Part shown: in pieces, positions 1 to 8,920 of the stretch | How the letters are laid out: every line of letters begins with the position of its first letter | How positions within the stretch are numbered: the first letter of the stretch is position 1 | Position numbers and translations under genes: made by a program | Origin: Planctomycetaceae bacterium | GTDB lineage: Bacteria; Planctomycetota; Planctomycetia; Planctomycetales; Planctomycetaceae | Direction of reading: 5' to 3' | NCBI GenBank assembly: GCA_041398825.1 | Contig: JAWKTX010000003.1 | Span: 62,001 to 126,000, forward strand | DNA length: 64,000 nucleotides | Notes under the pieces: generated by a model | Database searches by the model: none | What the model was told of the DNA's origin: nothing | Seen by the model: the letters and a program-made list of their open reading frames with translations, nothing else

Positions 1-254
1 ACCCGGCTGGCCATCTTGAATGTCACCGTACCGGCGACAATCATCAGATCGGCCTGTCTTGGCGTTGCCCGGAAGGCACCTGCCCCAAAACGGTCAATGT
101 CATATTTGCTGGCACCCGCCGCCATCATTTCGATAGCGCAACATGCCAGGCCAAATGTCATCGGCCAGATACTTGACTGTTGACCCCAGTTCAGGGCTTG
201 TTCAACAGTTGTCGTGATCACGTTCTCCTCGAACCGACCTTCAATCCATGTCAT
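1..254 (-). CDS. nuoB: NADH-quinone oxidoreductase subunit B (5' part only)
   Basis: The first 84 codons of a gene that runs off the left edge of the window. The translation begins MTWIEGRFEENV and contains the NuoB/PSST signature FGLACCAIEMMA followed by DIDRFGAGAFRATPRQADL. NuoB carries the N2 iron-sulfur cluster of respiratory complex I at the cytoplasmic face of the membrane; the adjacent cysteine pair here gives two of its ligands, and the other two would lie outside the window. The start is the ATG at 254, chosen because the N-terminus matches the family and no in-frame upstream extension looks protein-like. The gene follows the sufR-like gene on the same strand after a 166-bp gap. Identity is very likely; completeness cannot be judged. 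Confidence 0.93.
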   Translation of the reverse strand, partial: MTWIEGRFEENVITTTVEQALNWGQQSSIWPMTFGLACCAIEMMAAGASKYDIDRFGAGAFRATPRQADLMIVAGTVTFKMASR

Positions 255-420
255 GTCGCTCGAACCTTTTCAAAACCCAATGAGAAATACATCGATTGCA
301 CTGACTGAACCCCATCCAGATGCCACCTGTGCGGGAAGTGCAGTCACGGAATCTACCAGCCTCAGTATTCGATGCAATCGACGATGTCTGTTTCCCTGAA
401 ATGACTTGAATTTCTGCGAT

Positions 421-1062
421 TTATCCCGAGGCGGGTTCTTCACTTTTCACGTGAAACTCGCAGCAACTATGCCCGTCTCGACAACGATTTCCAAACTCGA
501 CAGGAGACCCAAGGACCTGCTCCAGAACCTGACGTTCGACCTGACAGATCGTCTCGTCAATCTCTGCAAGCATCGGAAACGGACAAAAGGTTTCCCGCAG
601 GATATGAAGACCGCCAGATCGCTCGGCCTCGACACTGAATCCACTGGCCTTCAACTCCGACGCCAGACGCCGAACCCGGTCATCGACGTTAGATTCCTCT
701 TTCCCACTCTGCTGATATCGCTTCGCAAACGCATCCTGAACCTGACTGATCAGCCGACTTCGCAGCTCGCTGTCTTCAACACCAATAATGGTTTTCCACA
801 GGACGATCGCAAGTTCCCGATAGTTTTCACCGAGGGCATGCAATCCTTCCGGACTTAGGTGATAGCAGTGGCGTGGTCGCCCACGCGTCTGACTTTGCAA
901 GTCCGAAAACAAAAGCCCGGCGGATTCAAGACGCGCCAGCCGTTGCCGAATTGCCGTCCGCGTCACTCCCAGCAGATCGCAAAGTTCCGGAATATCCGCA
1001 CCGGAACACCGGTGGATAAATTCGAGAATTTCGCGGTCGCGAGGATCGATGGAGAACTGCAT
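421..1062 (-). CDS. sufR: SufR-like iron-sulfur-sensing winged-helix repressor
   Basis: A 213-residue regulator. Residues about 8-75 form a winged helix-turn-helix (ILEFIHRC, CDLLGVTRTAIRQRLARLE, then the wing-like GRPRHCYHLSPEG). The C-terminal part holds C160, C173, C194, C200 and C201. A C-x12-C pair followed about 26 residues later by a third cysteine resembles, from memory, the iron-sulfur ligands of SufR proteins. SufR represses Fe-S assembly genes when its cluster is loaded. The gene lies just downstream of the SufE-SufS fusion on the same strand, which supports this role over a generic DeoR/MarR-type regulator. It has its own likely promoter with an overlapping palindrome (1128-1169), suggesting autoregulation. 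The start is the first ATG of the frame. Confidence 0.8.
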   Translation of the reverse strand: MQFSIDPRDREILEFIHRCSGADIPELCDLLGVTRTAIRQRLARLESAGLLFSDLQSQTRGRPRHCYHLSPEGLHALGENYRELAIVLWKTIIGVEDSELRSRLISQVQDAFAKRYQQSGKEESNVDDRVRRLASELKASGFSVEAERSGGLHILRETFCPFPMLAEIDETICQVERQVLEQVLGSPVEFGNRCRDGHSCCEFHVKSEEPASG

Positions 1063-1127
1063 TGGATATTTCGCAACGAACAGATTCGGTTCCTGAATGC
1101 CAGCAGATATCGACTACTAACGTCAGG

Positions 1128-1155
1128 ATGATACTCATTTCGATCAATTTGGCAA
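1128..1155 (-). promoter_or_regulatory. Probable sigma-70-type promoter of the sufR-like gene
   Basis: On the minus strand TTGCCA (1155-1150) and TATCAT (1133-1128) are separated by 16 bp; each matches its sigma-70 consensus at five of six bases. Transcription would start near 1121, about 60 bases before the regulator's ATG. The -35 box overlaps one arm of the palindrome at 1148-1169, a usual place for a repressor site. Confidence 0.5.
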
Positions 1156-1169
1156 TTTAATGTGCCAAA
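1148..1169. promoter_or_regulatory. Candidate operator, palindrome TTTGGCA-N8-TGCCAAA
   Basis: A perfect 7-bp dyad with an 8-bp AT-rich spacer, centred about 97 bp upstream of the sufR-like start. Its left arm (1148-1154) shares TGGCAA with the -35 box of the predicted promoter, so a bound repressor would block polymerase. It is not the CAAC-N6-GTTG box I associate with cyanobacterial SufR, so the assignment to this regulator rests on position only. Confidence 0.45.
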
Positions 1170-1371
1170 AATGACAGAGATGAGATCATGTCTCAGAGAG
1201 TTCCGAAGAGGGCCGATTCGAAGTCGCACTTGCGCGAATCAGGCCAGCGGCGCAGAGTGATCGCCTGAGCAGCACAGGGAAAGCGGACTGGCCCCCACCA
1301 AACGTGTCGGCCGGACGCCATCCATTCGCCGATGCACCCGAATCCGGATGCCGTTCCTGAATCCTTCCAAG

Positions 1372-3117
1372 TCAACGCCGCAATTTCTTAATCGCGTCTT
1401 TGACTGCGGACACCAGTCGTTCCACATCGTCCAGGGTATTGTACGCTGCGAGACTTGCACGCGTGGTCGCCGTGACTCCCAGATGATCGTGCAGAGGCAT
1501 CGTGCAATGGTGGCCATGGCGTGTGAATACAGCATGCTGGTCCAGGATTGCCGCCAGATCTTCCGGGTGGACGCCCTCGATACGAAAGGAAATGATTCCT
1601 CCCCGTTCTCTGAGCGGAGGACCAAAAATAGTCAGGCCATCCACCTGCAGCAGTTTCTCCCATGCAGATGCCAGAAGCACTTGTTCATGTTTGTGGATTT
1701 GGTTGAGTCCAACGTCCTGAACCCAGCGGATGGCTTCTCCCAAAGCAATCGCCTGAACGATTGGCAATGTTCCGGGCTCAAATCTTGCCGGAGGCTCCGC
1801 CCATTCAGAACGATCGCGGAAGACACGACTGATCATGTGCCCGCCGAAAAGGACAGGATCTGTTTCTTCCAGAGCCTCACGGCTGCCATAGAGAACCCCG
1901 ACCCCGGTTGGTCCGTACAACTTATGTCCACTGAACACCAGAAAATCGACTGGGGCCGACTGAACGTCGGTGGGCAGATGCGGAACGCTTTGTGCCGCGT
2001 CGACAACAATTCTTGCCCCGACCGCGTGTGCCTTTTCGGTCAGGACACCAATGGGGTTCACCGTACCCAGCATGTTTGACATACCGCAGACAGCAACAAT
2101 TTTTGTGCGTGGCGTCAGGACGCTGTCGAGTTGTGTCAGGTCGAACTGTCCATCATCGGTGAGCGGGATGAATCGAAGGGTTGCACCTGTCTGAAGTGCC
2201 AGTTGTTGCCATGGAACGAAGTTCGCATGGTGTTCCATGAGAGAGATCAGAATCTCATCCCCGGCTTTGACATGTCGACGCCCCCATCCAAAGGCAATCA
2301 TGTTCAGCGCAATCGTCGTGCCTGCAGTAAAGGCAACTTGCTGGCTGGACGGAGCATTCAGGAATGATGCAATTCGACTTCGTGAAGCCTCCAGTTCATC
2401 ATCGATCCGCGCGCCGAATGCGTAACGACCACGATACGCATTCGCGAAGTATTGCTCCTCAACTTCACGTTCCTTCTCAATCACACAGACTGGCTTCTGC
2501 GCAGAAGCTCCGCTGTCCAGATAGGCAGACGTGAGGCCACCGGGGAGAGGGCGCATCAGGACAGGAAACTGGGATCGAATCTCTTCGACGTCGAATGGTG
2601 TGTGATTTTCAACCGGGGAACCTGGATCGCCGGCGCGGATGACAACCTCCGCCGATTTCCCCCTGGCCGCGGTTTCAGTTGAGGATGCCTTTTGTGTTCC
2701 ACCGGCTCGACTTGCTGCAAACGACAACACTCTTTCAACCATTCCACGCAATCCGTTGCGTCGTTGTGGAGAGATATGCTGTTGGATATTCAGGCGTTTG
2801 AATACGTCCTGAATATCAAAATCCAGGATTTGTTGCGCTGTCTTGCCGGAATAGGCAGCCAGAAGAATGGTGATGAGTCCTCTTACGATCTGAGAATCGC
2901 TGTCCGCGCGAATGGTTAACGGTGCGTCAACTGCATCGCTATCGCTGGTCGCAACCATCCAAACCTGACTCTGGCATCCATGGACCCGATTCTCTTCGGT
3001 CTTTGCTTCGTCCGGAAACTCAGCCAGGTCGAAACCAATTTCCAGAAGATACTGCGACTGATCCATTGGATCGAGGTCAGCAAATTCCTCGAAGATTTCG
3101 TTCAGTGTGATGCTCAC
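1372..3117 (-). CDS. sufS: SufE-SufS fusion: sulfur acceptor plus group II cysteine desulfurase
   Basis: SufS removes sulfur from cysteine with PLP and SufE accepts the persulfide for Fe-S cluster assembly; here both are one 581-residue chain. Residues about 1-135 are SufE, with the acceptor cysteine C48 in VHGCQSQVW. A low-complexity linker (about 137-175) leads to SufS (about 176-581), with the PLP lysine K399 in SGHKLYGPTG and the catalytic cysteine C538 in RHGHHCTMPLHDHLG. I place the start at GTG 3117, which overlaps the stop of the mrp gene as GTGA and begins the SufE homology at once; a longer frame to 3189 would add unrelated residues inside mrp. The coupling implies equal translation with Mrp. 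The scaffold genes sufBCD are not in this window. Confidence 0.93.
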   Translation of the reverse strand: MSITLNEIFEEFADLDPMDQSQYLLEIGFDLAEFPDEAKTEENRVHGCQSQVWMVATSDSDAVDAPLTIRADSDSQIVRGLITILLAAYSGKTAQQILDFDIQDVFKRLNIQQHISPQRRNGLRGMVERVLSFAASRAGGTQKASSTETAARGKSAEVVIRAGDPGSPVENHTPFDVEEIRSQFPVLMRPLPGGLTSAYLDSGASAQKPVCVIEKEREVEEQYFANAYRGRYAFGARIDDELEASRSRIASFLNAPSSQQVAFTAGTTIALNMIAFGWGRRHVKAGDEILISLMEHHANFVPWQQLALQTGATLRFIPLTDDGQFDLTQLDSVLTPRTKIVAVCGMSNMLGTVNPIGVLTEKAHAVGARIVVDAAQSVPHLPTDVQSAPVDFLVFSGHKLYGPTGVGVLYGSREALEETDPVLFGGHMISRVFRDRSEWAEPPARFEPGTLPIVQAIALGEAIRWVQDVGLNQIHKHEQVLLASAWEKLLQVDGLTIFGPPLRERGGIISFRIEGVHPEDLAAILDQHAVFTRHGHHCTMPLHDHLGVTATTRASLAAYNTLDDVERLVSAVKDAIKKLRR

Positions 3118-4181
3118 AGTATCTCCAGGACTGGCCCCGAAGGAGATCGAACCAGCTCTTTGACGACCTGCATGGCAACGTTCTGACAAACCTGAAGCAG
3201 GTCCTGGCGAGAAGGGTTTTCTTCTGTCAAAAGCTGCATCATTGCGCCACGGTCGCAGTATTCACGAATGCATCCGTTCATCGGGACTTCACCAAGGAAC
3301 GGGACTTTCAGCTCATCAGCAACCTTCTTCGCCCCACCTCGGCCAAACACTTCGCCCGACATATTCTCAACGAACCCCAATACAGGGACATTGACTTTTT
3401 GATACATGTCCACAGCTTTGATGGCGTCCAGAAGAGCGACCTGCTGCGGCGTGCAGACGATCACCGCGCCGGCAAGACCAACCTGTTGAGACAATGTCAG
3501 CGAGACGTCTCCGGTGCCGGGAGGCAGATCGATAATCAGATAGTCCAGTTCTCCCCAGAGGGTATCTTTCAGGAACTGCGTCAACGCTTTGTGAAGCATT
3601 GGACCACGCCAGACCACGGACTGGCCCTGTTCGATGAAGAAACCCATCGACATCAGCTTGAGCCCATTCACGTCAATTGGCTCCATCCGAACCGCCTTGT
3701 TGCCGTGCTCGTCCATTAATTCCGTAGCGGCTGGGCGACCGGAAGCTCCAAGCATATGTGGAATACTCGGACCGTAGACATCGGCGTCCATCAGGCCCAC
3801 GCGGCAGCCCATGGCATGAAGTCCGCAGGCCAGAGCCGCCGCAACAGTACTCTTGCCAACTCCACCCTTACCGCTGCCGACCGCAATAATGTTGTGGATC
3901 TTCAATCCGACGCGGCCGCCAGCATCTTTGCCACGAACCGAAGACGATACGGAAACTTCGAGTGACTGACCTTCGTCGAGCAGGGGTGTGACAGACTGGG
4001 AGACCAGCGTCTTCAGTTGCTCTGCCGCAGGATACGCAGGCGTCGGCAGGGTGATCGCTACTGAGACTTTCTCGGGTGTCGCAGCAACATCACCGATGAA
4101 ACGCAACTCTGCCAGCGATCGCTCAAGCAGAGGATCGATGATTTGTGAGACGACGCTTCGAACCTGTTCACTTCTGGCCAT
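3114..4181 (-). CDS. mrp: Mrp/ApbC-type P-loop ATPase, iron-sulfur carrier family
   Basis: A 355-residue protein with an N-terminal MIP18/DUF59-like domain (about 1-80) and a P-loop ATPase of the Mrp/NBP35 type: deviant Walker A GSGKGGVGKST at about 102-112, then DADVYGPSIPHMLG and LIIDLPPGTGDV. Family members bind and pass on Fe-S clusters in the cytoplasm. The loop after VENMSG, where many Mrp proteins have CPxCG, is shortened here (ENMSGEVFGRGG), so the cluster-binding cysteine pair is missing. The start is placed at ATG 4181; ATG 4214 is possible, while starts nearer 4370 would run into gatA. Its stop overlaps the sufES start, fixing its Fe-S context. Confidence 0.88.
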   Translation of the reverse strand: MARSEQVRSVVSQIIDPLLERSLAELRFIGDVAATPEKVSVAITLPTPAYPAAEQLKTLVSQSVTPLLDEGQSLEVSVSSSVRGKDAGGRVGLKIHNIIAVGSGKGGVGKSTVAAALACGLHAMGCRVGLMDADVYGPSIPHMLGASGRPAATELMDEHGNKAVRMEPIDVNGLKLMSMGFFIEQGQSVVWRGPMLHKALTQFLKDTLWGELDYLIIDLPPGTGDVSLTLSQQVGLAGAVIVCTPQQVALLDAIKAVDMYQKVNVPVLGFVENMSGEVFGRGGAKKVADELKVPFLGEVPMNGCIREYCDRGAMMQLLTEENPSRQDLLQVCQNVAMQVVKELVRSPSGPVLEIL

Positions 4182-4342
4182 GGAATGCGATGCTTTACTC
4201 TTGAAATGGGCCATTATCCAGTGTCGCAACCGGACAGACGTCAATGACTGTTCGATAAAAGACGGGCAGAACCTTCTGCTCCGACATCCTAGGCGGATGC
4301 CACGCGTTATCAACGATCGGCGCGATTCGTCTTCTGGAATTT

Positions 4343-5830
4343 CTAAGGACCGGGGGTCGCGCGATGCCAATCTGTCAGTTGTTGAAACTGATCGGCCACC
4401 TGAAACAGCAATGGATCTCGACGTGTGGCTGTCATCAACTGAAGGCCAACGGGCAGCCTTTGTGATGTCAGGCCACAGGGGATAGAAATCCCCGGAATTC
4501 CGGCAAGATTCGCGCTGATGGTGTAGATGTCGCTCAGATACATTGCCAGTGGATCGTCGTGATTCGTGCCCAGTTCGAAGGCTGCAGTCGGAGCCACTGG
4601 CGATGCAATGACATCGACTTCGGCGAAAGCCCGCATGAAGTCTTCACTGATGCGTCGGCGGACCTTCAGCGCTTTCAAATAGTAAGCGTCGTAATAACCC
4701 GCGGACAGAGCGAATGTCCCCAGCATGATTCGCCGTTTGACTTCGGCTCCAAAGGATTCCCCGCGACTCTGGCAATACAGGTCGATCATGTCGGCTGACT
4801 TTTCAGCCCGGTGTCCGTAATGAATTCCGTCATACCGAGCCAGATTACTTGATGCCTCACTGCACGCAATCAGGTAGTAGGCTGCAATCGAATACTTCGA
4901 ATGGGGCAGGCTGACGTTGTGAACAGTCGCCCCTGACTGCTTTAGCGACTCGATGGCGGACTGCACACGATCTCGAACCTCGGCCGACAGTCCATCGCCA
5001 AAATGCTCATCGACCACACCGATTCTTAACCCCGTGAGAAGGCCTGATTTCCGGCGACAATCTTCGATATGCTGAACGGCCGTGTTTGCTGGAAACTCGG
5101 AATCATTCAGGGAGGTGGCATCCCGCGGATCGTGCCTGGCAATTACGTCGTACAGAATCGCGGCGCCGTAGGCATCTCTCGCGAGCGGGCCAATCTGATC
5201 CAGTGAACTGGCGTAGGCCACCAACCCATATCTTGACACCCTGCCGTAAGTCGGCTTCATGCCGACAACACCACAGAACCCGGCGGGCTGGCGAATCGAT
5301 CCGCCCGTGTCCGAACCCAGAGCCAGTGGAACCATTCCCGCGGCAACGGCGACAGCAGAACCGCCGCTCGAACCACCAGCCGTATGATTTGTTTTCCACG
5401 GATTCCTGGCTGAACCGGCGTACGATGTCTCGGTGGTTGACCCCATCGCAAACTCGTCCATATTCAGCTTACCGACGATCACGCCGTCGGCCGCGAAAAT
5501 CCGTTCGGTGACGTTCGCATCATAGGGCGGGACAAAGTTCTGCAGCATTCGGCTACCGCAGGTCGTTGGTCTGCCTTTCGTACAAATGTTGTCCTTCAGG
5601 GCAATGGGAAGCCCCTGCAACGACCCGACAGGCTGGCCCGCCATCCTTCGCTGATCGATTTCATCCGCTTGCTGCAGCGCTTCGGCTGCCTGTACAGAAA
5701 GAAATGCATTCAGAGTAGGATTCTGCCGCTCAATCTGTTCAAGACACTGCTCCGTCAACTGACGAGAGGTTAGCTGTCCCGACTGAAGAGCATCAATCAG
5801 CTGCAATGTGCTTCGAGAGTTATTGGTCAT
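4343..5830 (-). CDS. gatA: Asp-tRNA(Asn)/Glu-tRNA(Gln) amidotransferase subunit A
   Basis: A complete 495-residue GatA. It releases ammonia from glutamine for the GatCAB complex, which converts Glu-tRNA(Gln) or Asp-tRNA(Asn) to the amide form. The amidase-signature triad is intact: K79 in LPIALKDN, S154 in AGGSSGGSAV and S178 in GSDTGGSIRQ. Length and spacing are standard. It follows gatC by six bases and the two must be co-transcribed. gatB is not beside them in this window, so the operon is split, which is common outside Firmicutes. The start is the ATG immediately after gatC. Confidence 0.97.
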   Translation of the reverse strand: MTNNSRSTLQLIDALQSGQLTSRQLTEQCLEQIERQNPTLNAFLSVQAAEALQQADEIDQRRMAGQPVGSLQGLPIALKDNICTKGRPTTCGSRMLQNFVPPYDANVTERIFAADGVIVGKLNMDEFAMGSTTETSYAGSARNPWKTNHTAGGSSGGSAVAVAAGMVPLALGSDTGGSIRQPAGFCGVVGMKPTYGRVSRYGLVAYASSLDQIGPLARDAYGAAILYDVIARHDPRDATSLNDSEFPANTAVQHIEDCRRKSGLLTGLRIGVVDEHFGDGLSAEVRDRVQSAIESLKQSGATVHNVSLPHSKYSIAAYYLIACSEASSNLARYDGIHYGHRAEKSADMIDLYCQSRGESFGAEVKRRIMLGTFALSAGYYDAYYLKALKVRRRISEDFMRAFAEVDVIASPVAPTAAFELGTNHDDPLAMYLSDIYTISANLAGIPGISIPCGLTSQRLPVGLQLMTATRRDPLLFQVADQFQQLTDWHRATPGP

Positions 5831-5836
5831 CGATAT

Positions 5837-6127
5837 CTATTTCTTTTCTTCAAGGATGCGCGGAACCATGAAGAATTGACCGTCTGTCTGCGGCGAATTC
5901 GAAAGGGCGAGTTCACGGGGCAGCGAAGGTTTCTGAACGTCGTCGCGATAGACATTCTGTAACTCAACGGCATGAGGCATCGGGGCGACACCTTCGATAT
6001 CAACTTCATCCAGCAATCGAACGTAATCCAGAACTGCCGTCAATTGTTTGCCGAATTCTTCAGCTTCCTGATCGGACAGTTTCAGCCTGGCAAGCGATGC
6101 CACTTTTTGTACTTCTGATCGATCCAT
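5837..6127 (-). CDS. gatC: Asp-tRNA(Asn)/Glu-tRNA(Gln) amidotransferase subunit C
   Basis: A 96-residue GatC, the small subunit that wraps around GatA and GatB and stabilises the complex. It has the family N-terminus (VQKVASLARLKLSDQEAEEF), the central LDYVRLLDEVDIEGVAPMPHA and a C-terminal tail in which phenylalanines precede VPRILEEKK. A GGAG stretch lies about ten bases before the ATG. It sits six bases before gatA and 45 bases after metF on the same strand, so all three are probably on one transcript. Confidence 0.95.
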   Translation of the reverse strand: MDRSEVQKVASLARLKLSDQEAEEFGKQLTAVLDYVRLLDEVDIEGVAPMPHAVELQNVYRDDVQKPSLPRELALSNSPQTDGQFFMVPRILEEKK

Positions 6128-6172
6128 GTCGAATCCACTCCAGCCAAACTACAGCCTTGTATTGCGTGACCA

Positions 6173-7039
6173 TCAGCCTTTTAACGCGTTCAGAATCTTC
6201 TGGCAGGCGTCAGACTTATTGAGCGCGTAGAAGTGAATTCCGGGAACACCCTCCGCTCGAAGTTGTTCACACTGCTTCACGGCGTGTTCGACTCCAATCT
6301 CAAACTGAGCTGCGCTATCGTCTTTGACGGCTTCCAGACGCTGCGCGAGTGCATCGGGGAAAATCGTGCCACACATCGACGTAATGCGTTTGATCCTTGC
6401 AAAGTCTGTGATCGGCATGATTCCCGGGACGATTGGTAGAGTCATGCCCAACTGGCCGCAGGCGTCGCGAAACCGGTAAAAGCTGTCATTGACAAAGAAC
6501 AGCTGCGTGAAAATTGCGTCGGCGCCGGCATCAACTTTGCGTTTCAGATTCAGCAGGTCTGTTTCCATTGATGGAGCTTCAATATGCTTTTCGGGGTATC
6601 CGGCGACTCCAATGCCGAATTCCGGATGAGCGGAACGAATCAGTTCGACCAGCTCATTCGCATTTGCCAGCCCGCCATCCGCTGGCTTGAAGTTCTTTTG
6701 ACCTTCAGGAGGATCCCCTCGCAAAGCCATAATATTATGAACACCTGCTGACTTCGCTTCTTCCAGCCAGGAAAGCAGTTCCTCACGCGTGGAGCCGACG
6801 CACGTGAAGTGGGCCATCGCCGTGCTTTTCAGTTCGTTCTGTATATGCTGGCACCAGTAGACAGTTCGATCTCGCGTTGAACCACCTGCTCCATATGTGC
6901 AGGAAACGAATGCGGGGTGATAAGCCATTAAAGTCTGAAGATGTCGCTTAAGAGCGACGTCACCATCAGACGTCTTCGGAGGAAAGATCTCAATCGAGAC
7001 CACAAACTCATCGTTCGCAAACATTTCGGAGAGTTGCAT
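6173..7039 (-). CDS. metF: 5,10-methylenetetrahydrofolate reductase
   Basis: A 288-residue bacterial-type MTHFR, an FAD-dependent TIM barrel that reduces methylene-THF to methyl-THF for methionine synthesis. Family hallmarks are SIEIFPPKT near the N-terminus (with the catalytic Glu), FVSCTYGAGGSTRDRT, NIMALRGDPP, a region ending FTQLFFVN, and PIVPGIMPI. The length matches the short bacterial form without the regulatory domain. AAGG lies six bases before the ATG. It lies 99 bases downstream of trpB and 45 upstream of gatC, all on the minus strand. Confidence 0.95.
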   Translation of the reverse strand: MQLSEMFANDEFVVSIEIFPPKTSDGDVALKRHLQTLMAYHPAFVSCTYGAGGSTRDRTVYWCQHIQNELKSTAMAHFTCVGSTREELLSWLEEAKSAGVHNIMALRGDPPEGQKNFKPADGGLANANELVELIRSAHPEFGIGVAGYPEKHIEAPSMETDLLNLKRKVDAGADAIFTQLFFVNDSFYRFRDACGQLGMTLPIVPGIMPITDFARIKRITSMCGTIFPDALAQRLEAVKDDSAAQFEIGVEHAVKQCEQLRAEGVPGIHFYALNKSDACQKILNALKG

Positions 7040-7138
7040 TCGAACCTTAACCTGCTGATATCAATTTCGGGGCACATTGCGTCGTCACCACGGGCGGCGC
7101 AGAACGTTGGGGTGGCTGATGCTTGTCGAGCACCGAGG

Positions 7139-8365
7139 CTACATTTCCTGCCCTGTCAGGCGGGCCACTTCGTTGACGTCTTTGTCACCACGGCCACTCA
7201 GACACACCACGATGATGTCGTCTTTGCTGCGGTTGGCGGCTGCTTTCATCGCGTAGGCAATCGCGTGCGATGTTTCGATTGCCGGAAGGATACCCTCGGA
7301 TCGCGCCATCGTTGTGAAGGCAGCCAACGCTTCATCGTCCCGAATATCGACGTAATTCACTCGTCCCGTATCCTTCCAGTAACTGTGCTCCGGTCCGACA
7401 CCGGGGTAGTCGAGTCCGGCAGAGATCGAATGAACGTCGGATGTCTGACCGTCGTCATTCTGCAGCACATAGCTGTAGCTGCCATGCAGAATGCCAGGTT
7501 TTCCGTGGCTGAGCGTACTGGCGTGATCACCCGGATTCGGGCCGCGGCCGCCAGCCTCAACCCCGGTTAGCGCGACACTGTCATCGTCAACAAATGGGTA
7601 AAACATCCCGGCGGAATTCGAACCACCACCCACGCACGCGATCACTTCGTCCGGCAATCGTCCTGTCTTCTGAAGGCACTGTTCGCGGGCTTCCCGACCA
7701 ATGACAGCCTGAAAATCCCGCACCATCATCGGAAACGGGTGCGGTCCCACCACACTTCCAATGATGTAATGAGTGTCACGAACTGAAGCCATCCAGTCAC
7801 GCATGGCTTCATTGATTGCGTCGCGTAAAGTTCGTGAACCGGTCGTCACCGGGCGAACCTCGGCCCCCATCGTCCTCATGTTAAAAACATTCAGCTTCTG
7901 ACGACGGACATCCTCTTCCCCCATGTAAACAACGCAGGGAAGACCAAATCGGGCACACGCGGTCGCAGTCGCAACGCCGTGCTGTCCGGCGCCAGTTTCC
8001 GCAATGACTCGCGTTTTTCCCATGCGTTTGGTCAGCAGCACCTGCCCGATCGTGTTGTTGATCTTGTGTGCACCCGTCAGATTCAGGTCTTCGCGTTTAA
8101 AGTAAATCTTCGCACCGCCGCATTTTTCGGTGAGCCGTTCGGCGAAATACAGAGGATTGGGGCGGCCCACATAGTTCTGGAGAAGATCGTTCAGCTGATG
8201 CTGAAACTCCGGATCATTGCGAGCTGCCTCGTATGCCGCGGTCAATTCATCCAGCGCGTACATCAGCGTTTCGGGAACGAAACGACGACCAAATTCACCG
8301 AACCGACCACGAACATCCGGTACAGCGCTGAGAGGTGTCGATGAGGGCACGGAACTAACCGACAT
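7139..8365 (-). CDS. trpB: Tryptophan synthase beta subunit
   Basis: A 408-residue TrpB1-type enzyme that condenses indole with serine using PLP. The PLP lysine is K101 in NLTGAHKINNTIGQ, the catalytic glutamate E123 in AETGAGQHGVATA, and the phosphate-binding loop is VGGGSNSAGMFYPF. Length and N-terminus (GRFGEFGRRFVPETL) are typical. trpA does not follow; metF does, so the tryptophan genes are dispersed. It is the first gene of the minus-strand run toward sufES, and its promoter should lie in the 600-bp gap upstream, where I could not identify one. Confidence 0.96.
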   Translation of the reverse strand: MSVSSVPSSTPLSAVPDVRGRFGEFGRRFVPETLMYALDELTAAYEAARNDPEFQHQLNDLLQNYVGRPNPLYFAERLTEKCGGAKIYFKREDLNLTGAHKINNTIGQVLLTKRMGKTRVIAETGAGQHGVATATACARFGLPCVVYMGEEDVRRQKLNVFNMRTMGAEVRPVTTGSRTLRDAINEAMRDWMASVRDTHYIIGSVVGPHPFPMMVRDFQAVIGREAREQCLQKTGRLPDEVIACVGGGSNSAGMFYPFVDDDSVALTGVEAGGRGPNPGDHASTLSHGKPGILHGSYSYVLQNDDGQTSDVHSISAGLDYPGVGPEHSYWKDTGRVNYVDIRDDEALAAFTTMARSEGILPAIETSHAIAYAMKAAANRSKDDIIVVCLSGRGDKDVNEVARLTGQEM

Positions 8366-8582
8366 AGGAATGCATCCAGTTCAATTGATCTACCAAATAA
8401 AGCCGAACAACCAGTACGCCGCATTGAATCGAAGTCTGTAGCGACGCTATTCCGACAGGAGAATTGAAGCAGAATTCGCGACAAATCCGAGTGTTCCAGA
8501 ATCTCTGTGCGGCAATTTCGCAACTTTCGATCATCGTTACCGCCAAAACCGAAGCAGTTTAAAGAGATAAATTCCAGCTTTT

Positions 8583-8609
8583 TAACGCAAACCAGCTAAC
8601 GCAAACCAG
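8583..8609. repeat. Two 13-bp direct repeats, period 14
   Basis: TAACGCAAACCAG occurs at 8583-8595 and again at 8597-8609. Two copies only; it may be a small slippage duplication or a paired binding site for trpB or the facing gene. Confidence 0.5.
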
Positions 8610-8857
8610 GGGGCCTTTACTCCAGGACCTCCCCGCAAATCGTACCAGACGCATCCGTTCCCCAACGTTTGGACGTCCACTGGCTTCCGATTTCAATTTC
8701 GCAACGCTTCTCGGCTGGCTCCATCCAGGACCATTGGTTTCCACCTGATTGCCACACGGCTACTTCCCGGACGCCGTCCACCCAGTGGATATTGGATTGG
8801 TCACATCTGTCCCGGACAGACGTCATTTTCTGTTTTCATCAACGGTGATTAAACCTG

Positions 8858-8874
8858 CCGGCAGATTCTGCCGG
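8858..8874. promoter_or_regulatory. Perfect 17-bp palindrome CCGGCAGA-T-TCTGCCGG
   Basis: Eight-base arms around a single T, 106 bp before the YdjM-like start. Its symmetry suits a dimeric DNA-binding protein. The owner of the site is unknown. Confidence 0.45.
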
Positions 8875-8920
8875 AATTTCACTGCGTCATGGTCCCGATT
8901 GGTTCCCATCCCGCTTCCCA

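Noticed and set aside
4182..4370. Upstream extension of the Mrp frame to 4370
   Set aside because: It overlaps gatA by 28 bases and reads as Arg/Ser-rich sequence unlike the family N-terminus; starts at 4181 or 4214 are better.
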